Positions 25,860 through 34,735 of a stretch of 64,000 nucleotides of DNA are shown here, in pieces (within the stretch, counting starts at the first letter, position 1; the number at the start of each line of letters is the position of its first letter). Both the position numbers and the translations under genes were made by a program. The stretch comes from Lysinibacillus pakistanensis (GTDB lineage Bacteria; Bacillota; Bacilli; Bacillales_A; Planococcaceae): the NCBI RefSeq assembly GCF_030123245.1, contig NZ_CP126101.1:1548501-1612500 (forward strand), read 5' to 3'. The notes beneath the pieces were generated by a model, which saw only the letters and a program-made list of their open reading frames with translations, had not been told where the DNA came from and searched no databases.

Positions 25860-26810
25860 TTATGGAGACTTTAATAACGTTTGAATTAACCATTTACTCT
25901 TTTCTGAAATGGACAATCCTGTTTTTTCAAGTCCCTCTACCATAAGGTGAATAAAAGCTTTCGCAGCAAAATTAATAAATTTATCTTTTCTATAAAGAAG
26001 TACAATTTCTCTTGTTAATGGAGGATTGCATATAGGGCGCTCACAAATTGCAGTCGATGGATGTAAATTACAAAGTGTTTTGGAAATAATTGTTGCCCCA
26101 ACATTTTGTTCTACTAATTTAAAAATAGCGTCTATACTTGCTGTCTCTATCTTAGGCTTGACATGAAGCTTTTCTTTATGAGCTGCACGATCAATTACTT
26201 TTCTACATTGGTGAATTGTTGGAAATAATATAAGTGGGAGCTCTAAAATATCCTGAAAAGGTATTGTATTAGAAGCTGCTAATGGATGATTGCTATGAGC
26301 AACAAACCGTAGTTCCTCTGTAAATAAGGGAATGATTTTAAGCTGCTCCTCCTCATAATCGAAATACTCTTGTTTATAGGAAATAGCAAAATCAATTTTA
26401 TTGTCTTTAAATTGTTTTAGCACATCATCCGAGCTATTTATGCAGACTTGCACATCTGGATATTCCAGATGATAGTCTAACAAATAATCCGACACTAAAT
26501 TTGTTAATTCACCAGGTAAAGTTCCAATAACTAATTTCCCTGCTTTTACCTCCTTAAGCTCAATAATTTGGTTTGTTGTATTGTCAATGGCTCGAAATAT
26601 ATGGGTACATTGCTCATACAAAATTTTACCAGCATCTGTAATAGCTATTTTTTTCCCTAGACGATCGAAAAGTGGGATGCCAAGTTCATTTTCTAATACT
26701 TTAATTTGATGGCTTAACGTAGGCTGAGAAATATTCAATTTTTCGGCAGCCTTTGTAAAATGAAGCTCCCTACACAGTATTAAAAAATACTCAAGCTGTC
26801 GTATTTCCAT
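25860..26810 (-). CDS. LysR-family transcriptional regulator
   Basis: This 316-residue protein has the LysR helix-turn-helix at residues 1-60 (MEIRQLEYFLILCRELHFTKAAEKLNISQPTLSHQIKVLE, in two parts) and a periplasmic-binding-like effector domain from about 90. It looks closest to the CynR/YwqM-like group. The dispersed repeat (copy B) lies immediately upstream, so no obvious divergent target gene is adjacent; the YczE protein gene behind the repeat is in the same direction. Effector unknown. Confidence 0.85.
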   Translation of the reverse strand: MEIRQLEYFLILCRELHFTKAAEKLNISQPTLSHQIKVLENELGIPLFDRLGKKIAITDAGKILYEQCTHIFRAIDNTTNQIIELKEVKAGKLVIGTLPGELTNLVSDYLLDYHLEYPDVQVCINSSDDVLKQFKDNKIDFAISYKQEYFDYEEEQLKIIPLFTEELRFVAHSNHPLAASNTIPFQDILELPLILFPTIHQCRKVIDRAAHKEKLHVKPKIETASIDAIFKLVEQNVGATIISKTLCNLHPSTAICERPICNPPLTREIVLLYRKDKFINFAAKAFIHLMVEGLEKTGLSISEKSKWLIQTLLKSP

Positions 26811-26824
26811 ATACGTACCTTCTT

Positions 26825-27075
26825 TTATCTTTATTCAGCAGAATACTTCCACCTCTAAAGGTGGTGAGATGAATGTGGTTTTTTCCTATTCAGTGGCGTG
26901 CAAACGTCCTCTGAAATAGCAGAACTCAGTCTAAGAGCGCCACGTCCTGTGGCAACGACTGAGTGACCAACATCATGCTGGCCCAAAGCCCCTGGTGGAT
27001 GTCACGGATTTTGAAGAGGAGCTTTTCGAGCTAGCTCAAAAAAATCCGGACGCAATTACGCTGGGACGTAATTGA
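26825..27075. repeat. Dispersed structured intergenic repeat, copy B
   Basis: Begins TTTATCTTTATTCAGC like copy C, contains a small hairpin CCACCTCTAAAGGTGG, and ends ATCCGGACGCAATTACGCTGGGACGTAATTGATT, where AATTACG...CGTAATT forms a hairpin. The middle differs from copy C. No ORF. Confidence 0.6.
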
Positions 27076-27148
27076 TTAAATAAATTTCTTCTATTATAGC
27101 ACTATTCATTTAGAGAAATGTATTAAAGTATGGAGGAACTTACGTTAT

Positions 27149-27778
27149 CTAATCATTAGGATCATTTGGTAATGTACTAGCGTAACTAAAAATGTGTTCG
27201 AAAGCTTTCTTAGTAACTGGCATAAAATAATTTAGTAATAGTCCTCCAAAACAAACGGTTAATAAAGTTCCAATGCCGATTGGTCCATGTAAAATCATTG
27301 CCATTATTAAGAATACAAGGTAAATAAATGTCCTTGCCAAAAATATATTGGTTCTAGTTAATTTTTGGATGATGAATGTTAATCGGTCTACGGGGATTGG
27401 AGCAAAATTTGTTTGCAAATAAGTTGCCGTTCCCAAACTGATAACTACTAAGCCGATACTAAAATAGACAATTTTGCTGTACCATAACTCGGGTGTTACA
27501 AAATTGTGCAATAAGAGCAGCCACATATCAATTCCTATACCCGTGATCAATGCTGTTAGCAACCCCAAAACTTCTGGCCTTTGTTTTTGTAAAAGTGAAT
27601 TACAACCTACTATTATTAAAGCGATTATTACCTCCCAGCTACCCACCGTAAGTCCTACACTTTTGGACAGCCCTACTAATAGGGCATCAAAAGGTGAGGT
27701 CCCTAAATCTGATTGTATTGTCAAAGAAATACCCAAGGTTAATAGTAATATTCCTACTACATAAAAGATATATTTCAT
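27149..27778 (-). CDS. YczE/YyaS-type membrane protein
   Basis: The 209-residue protein has five to six hydrophobic segments. It shows the family pattern near the start (GISLTIQSDLGTSPFDALLVGLS) repeated weakly later (GTATYLQTNFAPIPVDRL), as in YczE/YitT-like integral membrane proteins. It is transcribed divergently from a MarR regulator, with two near-identical operators in the 113 bp between them, so it is very probably repressed by that MarR protein. A transport or export role is inference. Confidence 0.8.
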   Translation of the reverse strand: MKYIFYVVGILLLTLGISLTIQSDLGTSPFDALLVGLSKSVGLTVGSWEVIIALIIVGCNSLLQKQRPEVLGLLTALITGIGIDMWLLLLHNFVTPELWYSKIVYFSIGLVVISLGTATYLQTNFAPIPVDRLTFIIQKLTRTNIFLARTFIYLVFLIMAMILHGPIGIGTLLTVCFGGLLLNYFMPVTKKAFEHIFSYASTLPNDPND

Positions 27779-27807
27779 TGCTCTTTACCTCTTTATCCTT
27801 ACTCTTT

Positions 27808-27872
27808 TTGTTGTAAATACAACAAAAATCGGTTATATTAAATATATCCCTTTTTTATTGTATTTACAACAA
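27808..27872. promoter_or_regulatory. Two MarR operators in the divergent promoter region
   Basis: Site 1, TTGTTGTAAATACAACAA (27808-27825), is a perfect palindrome with 8-bp arms. Site 2, TTATTGTATTTACAACAA (27855-27872), differs at one base from its reverse complement. The centres are 47 bp apart. One site lies close to each gene start. Confidence 0.8.
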
Positions 27873-27891
27873 AAAATGTGAGGAGATAGTG

Positions 27892-28344
27892 ATGAAAGAA
27901 ATCCTACGAGAGATTGGAATGATTGCTAGGGCATTAGATTCTATAAGTAATATAGAATTTAAAGAATTAGACCTTACAAAAGGACAATATTTGTACCTTG
28001 TTCGAATATGTGAAAACCCGGGAATCATTCAAGAAAAGTTAGCTGAGATGATTAAAGTAGATCGAACAACCGCAGCCCGTGCAATAAAACAGCTGGAGGT
28101 TCATGGTTTTGTTGAAAAAAAAGATGATGAACACAACAAAAAAATAAAAAAACTCTTTCCAACAGATAAGGGAAAACAGGTATTTCCATTTATAAAAAGG
28201 GAAAATGATCATTCAAATCGTGTCGCATTAGCGGGACTTTCAGAAAGTGAAGGAGAAGTCCTTTTTCAACTTCTCCAAAAAGTTAGAAAAAATATAGAAA
28301 TTGATTGGGAATTTGTAAAAAAGGGGAACAAGAGAAATTATTAA
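27892..28344 (+). CDS. MarR-family transcriptional regulator
   Basis: ATG 27892 follows GAGGAG by seven bases (a GTG lies one codon upstream), giving 150 residues. The winged helix is clear: QEKLAEMIKVDRTTAARAIKQLEVHGFVEKKDDEHNKKIKKLFPTDKG (in two parts, residues ~45-95). It is divergent from the YczE-type gene and flanked by two matching palindromes, so it most likely represses both itself and that gene until a small ligand binds. A dispersed repeat follows its stop codon at once. Confidence 0.88.
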   Translation: MKEILREIGMIARALDSISNIEFKELDLTKGQYLYLVRICENPGIIQEKLAEMIKVDRTTAARAIKQLEVHGFVEKKDDEHNKKIKKLFPTDKGKQVFPFIKRENDHSNRVALAGLSESEGEVLFQLLQKVRKNIEIDWEFVKKGNKRNY

Positions 28345-28555
28345 TTTTATCTTCATTCAGCAAATGTTCTTTGTAGCGGAAACATAGTGGTAAAAACACA
28401 CCTACTGAATTGAATAAAGATAAAGCCTATACCGCGGATATCACGGATTTTCAAAGGAATGAATTGTGTGCACAATTCAAAATCTGGACGCATTGTTTAT
28501 CTGTAGCGAAAGCAAAGCGGCAGCTACAATTACGCCAAGGTAAAATTGAACTATA
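28345..28555. repeat. Dispersed structured intergenic repeat, copy C
   Basis: The left module is an inverted repeat: TTTATCTTCATTCAGC near 28346 and CTGAATTGAATAAAGATAAA near 28406-28427. The right module holds the 18-nt hairpin GAATTGTGTGCACAATTC (28461-28478), TGGACGCATTGTTTATCTG, the stem TGTAGC...GCTACA, and AATTACGCCAAGG. Block order matches copies A and B. Confidence 0.65.
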
Positions 28556-28569
28556 GGGGTTGATCGTAA

Positions 28570-29088
<519 letters not shown>

Positions 29089-29166
29089 CTTTAATACGTA
29101 AATTTTAATAAAATGGTTTGTTGTCCCGTTGCTTAATAGCTGGCGACAATTCAGAACTTCAAATAG

Positions 29167-29196
29167 AAGCATGCTTTCATTTAGGCATGCTTTTCT
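29167..29196 (+). terminator. Terminator of paiA
   Basis: AAGCATGC (29167-29174) and GCATGCTT (29185-29192) form a perfect stem followed by TTCTTT. Confidence 0.75.
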
Positions 29197-30002
29197 TTAT
29201 TGTTTCATTAAGTGCAAGCTTATCAAACAATGAAGTCAAATAGGAGGTTTAGGTAATTAATAAATTTCGTAATGCTAGGGAGGCCATTTAATAAAAAGAT
29301 GGTGTTTCCTCACTTATAACCTTCAACAATTATTTTTCTTAAATGGTGAAAATAATAATGAATTTTTAGAGATGTTAAATGCCTTTTTTAAGCTTATTAT
29401 TTGATTGCTGTTTTTTTGAACTATTTTAAGTATTTGCAAAATAATAGGATTTTGTATGTTGACGACAATATAAATATGTAGTAATGTATATAATATAACA
29501 ATTCAATACATATTATGGTAATTAATATATTTATTTGTAAAATAAGAATAATTTATGGTAATCCCACGATTTGTACGAAATAGAAATGAAGTTAATTTGA
29601 AGTAATTGGAGAATCAATCATCCTGTAAAATCGAATAATTGTTTTTTAGAAAATAGTGCAGAAAAATTCAGTTATAGGAAGCATTGAATAGAAATTTTTA
29701 GTAACTATTTCGAATAAAAATTTAGTTGAAGGACTTGTCTAGGTAAAAGAGCTTAAATAAAAGAAAAATTTTTGGAAGCTATATATTGGTCTAGTAGCTT
29801 ATTAATAGGAAATAAAACGGAGGGTTCTCTCACCCTAACTGTTCCTAGTGAAGAGTAAGTAAATTTCATTATTGGTACACCTTTCACAAAAAGTTAAGTA
29901 TTAATGGACAATCTGATTTTTAAAATTTGTGCTATTCATTTGTATCAATTAAATATTAATCATTGTATTAATATAAAAATAATAAAAAAGGAGAATCGTA
30001 TT
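29197..30002. other. Long AT-rich upstream region of the S/P array
   Basis: About 800 bp without a supported gene. A promoter-like pair TTGACG (29459-29464) and TAATGT (29482-29487), 17 bp apart and followed by ATATAAT, lies 510 bp before the first gene, which would imply a long leader. A GGAGGGTTCTCTCACCCT hairpin-like stretch is near 29819. Confidence 0.4.
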
Positions 30003-30554
30003 ATGAAAAAATTAGCTTCATTTTTCTCAATTTTCGCATTGTTTTTAGTGTTGATTATGCCACAAAGTGCAGCCGCAGCTACTACTTATAACGCTGGCGC
30101 AAGTTCACCATCTACTATTTATGCTTATAGCCTCAATCAATGGTCTGAAGATGGTTTTTGGGATTTAAGAAATATAAACTCTATACCTGATACAGCCGTT
30201 GTGACAGCAGCTAAATTAAATTGGAGTATTTGCACAAGCTGTGGGATGAATTATAATACGACTTCTGTAGGTCTGTTTGTTCAAAATGGTTCTGGTGATT
30301 GGATGGACTCAGGTTTTTACAACTATAACTTTGGTGGTCAACCTGTAAAACAAATATGGTTTACTAGCTTTAAATCAACGAAATTTAATAGTTTTGGATA
30401 TATTCAACCTAATTTAACTATATTATGGGAAGATTCTGCAAGTGCGAAATCTGGTTCATTTATGTTAAATGAATCACCTAATGGAATTCTTGCTGATAAA
30501 GATAACCTTGTTGAAAAACAAGAAGTAACGTTGGTTAATTTAGAGGAGGAATAA
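30003..30554 (+). CDS. Secreted protein S1 of the S/P array (unknown family)
   Basis: ATG 30003 follows AAAAAGGAG; the frame also extends upstream but without a ribosome site. The 183-residue product has a clear signal peptide (MKKLASFFSIFALFLVLIMP, cleavage after QSAAAA) and a beta-rich mature domain with two cysteines (CTSC) and many Tyr, Asn and Trp residues, resembling a small jelly-roll or P-domain-like fold; no family is recognised. Its last codons (GAG GAG GAA) double as the ribosome site of P1, 3 bp downstream. A partial copy of its end lies at 31850-32036, so S and P form a repeated gene pair. Confidence 0.75.
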   Translation: MKKLASFFSIFALFLVLIMPQSAAAATTYNAGASSPSTIYAYSLNQWSEDGFWDLRNINSIPDTAVVTAAKLNWSICTSCGMNYNTTSVGLFVQNGSGDWMDSGFYNYNFGGQPVKQIWFTSFKSTKFNSFGYIQPNLTILWEDSASAKSGSFMLNESPNGILADKDNLVEKQEVTLVNLEEE

Positions 30555-30557
30555 CCG

Positions 30558-31202
30558 ATGACAGTTATTGTGAATTCAATAGGGAATCTAGGATGGGTTG
30601 CTAATTTTCAAACCAATCAAAGCTTTCATCCTTTCCAAATAGATGAAGGTGAAATAGATCCTAAAAAAGCTGAGATTGAAAACTCACGTAAAGAATATGC
30701 AGAATTCCTACAATCTAGCAATGCTATTTATCAAGGGGCAATTCCAACTCAACTTGTCGACAAAGAAACAAATGCTATTAATATTGTAACGGGTGTTTAC
30801 TATAATTTAGGAATAATAAATGCCAAACCTTTGAATGTTACGCCTTTAGCAAGTGGAGGGGTCAACTCGAATTTCAGCCCAAAAATATGGAAAATACCAG
30901 GTTCTTCTATTGTAACACCAGAGCAAGAAGCAGCGCTTAAAATGCGACAATCCTACTCACTACCTGAACGACAAGAAGCCAATGAACTTGTGGCTGTCTT
31001 TATGAGCCTCTCTCGGTTAGCGGAAGGAAAAAAATCTGTGGCTAGTATGAATGATGATGCTATGTTTATGCAACATTTCCCAAAATTTGCAAAAGGGATA
31101 GGGCTTGATTTAAGTAAACCGTTTACCATCAATGGTAAATCGTTTACTTATTCACATGGAACATTGCAAACGACAGCTACAGAAGAATTAATGGAGGAGT
31201 AA
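30558..31202 (+). CDS. Partner protein P1 of the S/P array (unknown family)
   Basis: The 214-residue protein has no signal peptide. It opens with a motif shared by all three copies (NxIGNLGxVxxFQTNQ) and ends with a conserved ~80-residue region (ELVAVFMSLSRLAEGKKS..., then FAKGIGLDLSKPFTINGKSF). The final residues ELMEE are absent from P2 and P3 but identical to the end of the S3 remnant, which suggests that a deletion fused P1 to the last codons of a lost S2 gene. Those codons (GAG GAG) act as the ribosome site for P2. Function unknown. Confidence 0.75.
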   Translation: MTVIVNSIGNLGWVANFQTNQSFHPFQIDEGEIDPKKAEIENSRKEYAEFLQSSNAIYQGAIPTQLVDKETNAINIVTGVYYNLGIINAKPLNVTPLASGGVNSNFSPKIWKIPGSSIVTPEQEAALKMRQSYSLPERQEANELVAVFMSLSRLAEGKKSVASMNDDAMFMQHFPKFAKGIGLDLSKPFTINGKSFTYSHGTLQTTATEELMEE

Positions 31203-31205
31203 TTT

Positions 31206-31841
31206 ATGGAAATAAAATCCTTTATGCTCAAAAACCTGGGAACAATTTCTAGTTTTCAAGTAAACCAAAATCAAAAGCCTTCAAAAATAACAGAAGTCGA
31301 TGAAACTGATTTTAAACAAGAAAAAATCAAAGCATCGCGTGAAAAATATGCAGAATTTGTACAATCTTGTAATGCCATTTATCAAGAAGCGACGCCTATG
31401 CAGCTTGTTGATAAACAAACAAATGCCATCAATATTACTAACGGTGTGTACTATCATTTAGGCTCAGTTAATGGAAAACCTCTTAATGGCACGGCTTTGA
31501 CTGGTGGTGGCTTTAATTCTAATTTTAGTCCTATGTTTAAAGAGTCAGCGCCTGGGACAAGGCTAACACCTGAACAGGCAGCCTCACTTAAAAGGCATCG
31601 GTCTTATTCACAAGCTGAGCATCAAGGGGCAAATGAATTTGTGGCTGTCTTTATGAGCCTCTCTCGGTTAGCGGAAGGAAAAAAATCTGTCGATAGTATG
31701 AATGATGATGCTATGTTTGCGCAACATTTCCCAAAATTCGCAAAAGGGATAGGGCTTGATTTAAGTCAACCGTTTACCATCAATGGTAAATCGTTTACTT
31801 ATTCACAAGGAACATTGCAAATGACAGCTACAGAAGATTAA
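31206..31841 (+). CDS. Partner protein P2 of the S/P array (unknown family)
   Basis: The 211-residue paralogue of P1 starts 3 bp after the P1 stop. The N-terminal third is diverged (for example FQVNQNQKPSKITEVDETDF), the middle is similar to P3 (AINITNGVYYHLGSVNGKPLNG), and the last 80 residues are nearly identical to P1 and P3 even at the nucleotide level, which indicates recent duplication or gene conversion. No signal or membrane segment. It is followed by the S3 remnant. Confidence 0.75.
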   Translation: MEIKSFMLKNLGTISSFQVNQNQKPSKITEVDETDFKQEKIKASREKYAEFVQSCNAIYQEATPMQLVDKQTNAINITNGVYYHLGSVNGKPLNGTALTGGGFNSNFSPMFKESAPGTRLTPEQAASLKRHRSYSQAEHQGANEFVAVFMSLSRLAEGKKSVDSMNDDAMFAQHFPKFAKGIGLDLSQPFTINGKSFTYSQGTLQMTATED

Positions 31842-31849
31842 CCGATAAA

Positions 31850-32036
31850 TCTGTTTTTACATGGTTATCAGGTGGTTTCAGGTTTTTACAATTCTAATTT
31901 TGCGGTATTATGGGAAGATTCTGCAAGCGCAACATCTGATACTCTAATGTTAAGTGATTCTGCTAATGCTGGTCTAATTGTGAAAGATAATGTTGCTGAA
32001 AACGAAGAAATTATATATGAACTAATGGAGGAGTAA
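31850..32036 (+). pseudogene. Remnant of secreted gene S3
   Basis: This region encodes a short tail homologous to S1: a GFYN piece matching S1 about residue 108, then directly VLWEDSASA... matching S1 near residue 141, ending ELMEE. The signal peptide part is missing and there is an internal deletion, so S3 is dead, but its last codons still provide the GGAGG for P3. Confidence 0.7.
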
Positions 32037-32039
32037 TTG

Positions 32040-32667
32040 ATGAAAGTTACTTTTAATCCAATTAATAATTTAGGAACAGTTTCTACATTTCAAACAAAGC
32101 AAACAAACTTTTAAGATTGCAGTTGGTGAAACTGATTCTAAACAAGAAAAAATCAAAGCATCGCGTGAAAAATATGCAGAATTTATACAATCTTGTAATG
32201 CTATTTATCAAGAAGTGACGCCTAAGCAACTTGTTGATAAACAAACAAATTCCATCAATATTACTAACGGTGTGTACTATCATTTAGGTTCAGTAAATGG
32301 CAACCCTCTTAATGGCACAGCTTTAACTGGTGGTGGCTTTAATTCTAATTTTAGTCCAATGATACAATGGACAGGAGTTGGTACAAAGGTTACACCTGAA
32401 CAAGAAGCAGCTTTTAGAATACATCAGTCCTATTCACAAGTTGAACGTCAAGGAGCCAATGAACTTGTGGCTGTCTTTATGAGCCTCTCACGGTTAGCCG
32501 AAGGAAAAAAATCTGTGGCTAGTATGAATGATGATGCTATGTTTATGCAACATTTCCCAAAATTCGCAAAAGGGATAGGGCTTGATTTAAGTCAACCGTT
32601 TACCATCAATGGTAAATCGTTTACTTATTCACAAGGAACATTGCAAACGATAGATACAGAAGATTAA
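32040..32667 (+). pseudogene. Partner gene P3, broken by a +1 frameshift
   Basis: ATG 32040 follows GGAGGAG and reads MKVTFNPINNLGTVSTFQTKQ, the family N-terminus, then hits TAA at 32112-32114 in a run of four Ts. Removing one T restores the frame (FKIAVGETDSKQEK...) through to 32667, with full-length similarity to P1 and P2. The 3' 80 codons are nearly identical to the other copies. After its stop, a frame without a start (near 32668-32758, ending AIGFSFTLG) may be another gene scrap. Confidence 0.75.
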
Positions 32668-32772
32668 CAAAAATTATCGGTAGGTATTCCATTGAAATTA
32701 GTGGTAGATGTGTATTATATGGAAATACGGCAATAGGTTTCAGCTTTACGCTAGGATAATAATAGTTTACAA

Positions 32773-32806
32773 GAGCTTTGCTACGTTCGTGTAGCAGGGC
32801 TTTTTT
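32773..32806 (+). terminator. Terminator of the S/P array
   Basis: AGC..TGCTAC (32774-32784) pairs with GTAGCA..GCT (32791-32801), followed by six Ts. Confidence 0.8.
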
Positions 32807-32916
32807 CTTTTCACACGTAGAACAGTTACAGCTAATGCCGCTTATATTTATTGCATTCTATGAAAAGAATCTATAAGATGGTAATGATAATCATTTTCAA
32901 TTAAAAAGGAGAGTTA

Positions 32917-34197
32917 ATGATGACTAAAAGACATCTTGTAATTGGCATGCACCTAGCTGTACATGGTGAGCAAGGTAAGACAGGTACTTTAATTGATGAA
33001 CATATAGCATTTGCCAAGCGAGCAGAGGCGGCAAAATTAGATTTTATTTTTAAGGCTGATTACTTAATAGCCCATCCAGAGTTAATTGCCAAAATGAAAG
33101 GGACTGTAGGGTTAGATCCTAGCTTTTTATTGGCAATGGTGGCAAGAGAAACGAAACAAATTGGTTTAGTAACAACCATATCAACATCTTTCATACCACC
33201 TTATTTGATTGCACGTCAATTACAATCCTTGAATTGGATAAGTGAGGGGCGTGTAGGGTGGAATCTTGTCACATCCATTGATGGGGCGTATAATTTCAGC
33301 AATGATTTGATGCCTTCCTCAGAGGAGCGATATGCAAAGGCAGCGGAATGTAAGGAAGTTGTAGAACAGCTGTGGCACAGTAATCCTTATGAAGCATTAG
33401 AAGCTGATGGTGATTTTGAGAAAATTAAGGAGCTTGTAAAGCCAATCGATTATGAGGGAGCGTTTTTCCAGATTAAAGGACCATTAAATATACCGATGCA
33501 TCCAGCAGGAGATATTCCGTTATTCCAAGCTGGTGCATCTGAGTCAGGACGTCAATTTGCTGCATCAGTATCAAATGCAATATTTGCTGCTACGCCAGTA
33601 ATGGAAGTGGGTATTGAACTGCGTAAAGATTTACGCAAGCGTGCTGTTGAGGTAGGACGTTCAGCAGATGACATTCGATTATTGCCAGGGCTCTATTTCT
33701 TTATTGGTGATACATATGAAGAGGCACTAGAAATGCACCGTCAAGCGCACGCTTATTTAACACTTGACCGTCGTCATAGTGCTTTAGAATCTGTTATTGG
33801 TATAAATATTCGTCATTTAACGTTACAGGATTATGTAACAGCAGAGATGCTACCGCCAGAGGATCAAAAGGTACGTAGTAAAACACATGCTCAGCTTGTA
33901 CGCCGTTATATTATTGAAAATAAACCGACAGTAGCCGAATTATTAGCACGTCCAGAGGTAATTGGTTCAGCACATCTTGTAGCAATTGGTACACCGCAGG
34001 ATATTGTAGAGCAAATTGTCACATTTTATGAGAAAGGAGCATTAGATGGTTTTATTGCTGTGCCAGGTGGTCCTGCAAAATCTTTAGATTTATTCTTTAG
34101 CGATGTTATACCAGCGCTGGTGAAGCAGGGGTTATTCCGAGCTGAGTATGAAGGAAATACTTTGCGCTCTCACTTAGGTTTAGATACTAGCTCCTAA
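32917..34197 (+). CDS. FMN-dependent monooxygenase (NtaA/SnaA/DszA family)
   Basis: The 426-residue luciferase-like flavin monooxygenase has the NtaA/SnaA/SoxA/DszA subgroup features: the start RHLVIGMHLAVHG, FIFKADYL, a long SEGRVGWNLVTSIDGAYNFS, and PLFQAGASESGRQFAA. These use FMNH2 from a separate reductase to oxidise amine chelators, sulfonated or sulfur compounds and long-chain substrates. AAAGGAG precedes two adjacent ATGs (32917, 32920). No flavin reductase lies beside it; it stands alone, followed by a possible bidirectional hairpin at 34565. Substrate unknown. Confidence 0.85.
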   Translation: MMTKRHLVIGMHLAVHGEQGKTGTLIDEHIAFAKRAEAAKLDFIFKADYLIAHPELIAKMKGTVGLDPSFLLAMVARETKQIGLVTTISTSFIPPYLIARQLQSLNWISEGRVGWNLVTSIDGAYNFSNDLMPSSEERYAKAAECKEVVEQLWHSNPYEALEADGDFEKIKELVKPIDYEGAFFQIKGPLNIPMHPAGDIPLFQAGASESGRQFAASVSNAIFAATPVMEVGIELRKDLRKRAVEVGRSADDIRLLPGLYFFIGDTYEEALEMHRQAHAYLTLDRRHSALESVIGINIRHLTLQDYVTAEMLPPEDQKVRSKTHAQLVRRYIIENKPTVAELLARPEVIGSAHLVAIGTPQDIVEQIVTFYEKGALDGFIAVPGGPAKSLDLFFSDVIPALVKQGLFRAEYEGNTLRSHLGLDTSS

Positions 34198-34564
34198 CAA
34201 TCACCTTACAAGTCGATAAACATCAGGCCAGGCTGAACAACTTTACAATCCATAACTCAGGTTTCTTCAGAGCCGATTATAGGGCAGAATTAAATGACCT
34301 TAGCTTTTTATTGAAACAATTAATTACAGTTTAAGTTTTATAATTGCCATTATCAGCTTATTTCAAAAAAACGCTAGTTGAGCGATTAGGTGAAGCAGAA
34401 GAAGTTAACATATAGCTGTTCCCTCAAGTGTTGTCATGGATGGAACAGTTTTTTTAATGCTGGAGTGCTGAAAAATTCTAATATGTGCCATTTTTTCTAG
34501 TGCTAAAACGGGGATAGTGTGAAAGAGATTGTGATGTAATTTTATAAGTATTCACTATCAAATT
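34198..34564. other. Intergenic between convergent genes, nothing recognised
   Basis: No supported ORF. A decayed inverted repeat cannot be excluded. The convergent genes on either side share the hairpin at 34565-34606. Confidence 0.35.
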
Positions 34565-34606
34565 AGAAATCCCGAATTTCATCTTCAAAGTGAATTCGGG
34601 ATTTCT
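34565..34606. terminator. Hairpin between convergent genes
   Basis: AGAAATCCCGAATT (34565-34578) pairs with AATTCGGGATTTCT (34593-34606). The outer AGAAAT/ATTTCT gives a moderate T run in both directions, so bidirectional termination is likely. Confidence 0.65.
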
Positions 34607-34735
34607 TGTTTGCTTAACCTTCTAAATCGCACCAAATAATTTTAAGACATTAATGGTAATAATCCTTACAATGTCGAAATCAGAATCACCAAAAGTTGTT
34701 CCTCCATAACTGATATCAGTCTATGTCAAAGTACG

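Noticed and set aside
29904..30002. Upstream extension of S1 (33 extra codons)
   Set aside because: The extension lacks a ribosome site, while ATG 30003 has AAAAAGGAG and begins a perfect signal peptide.
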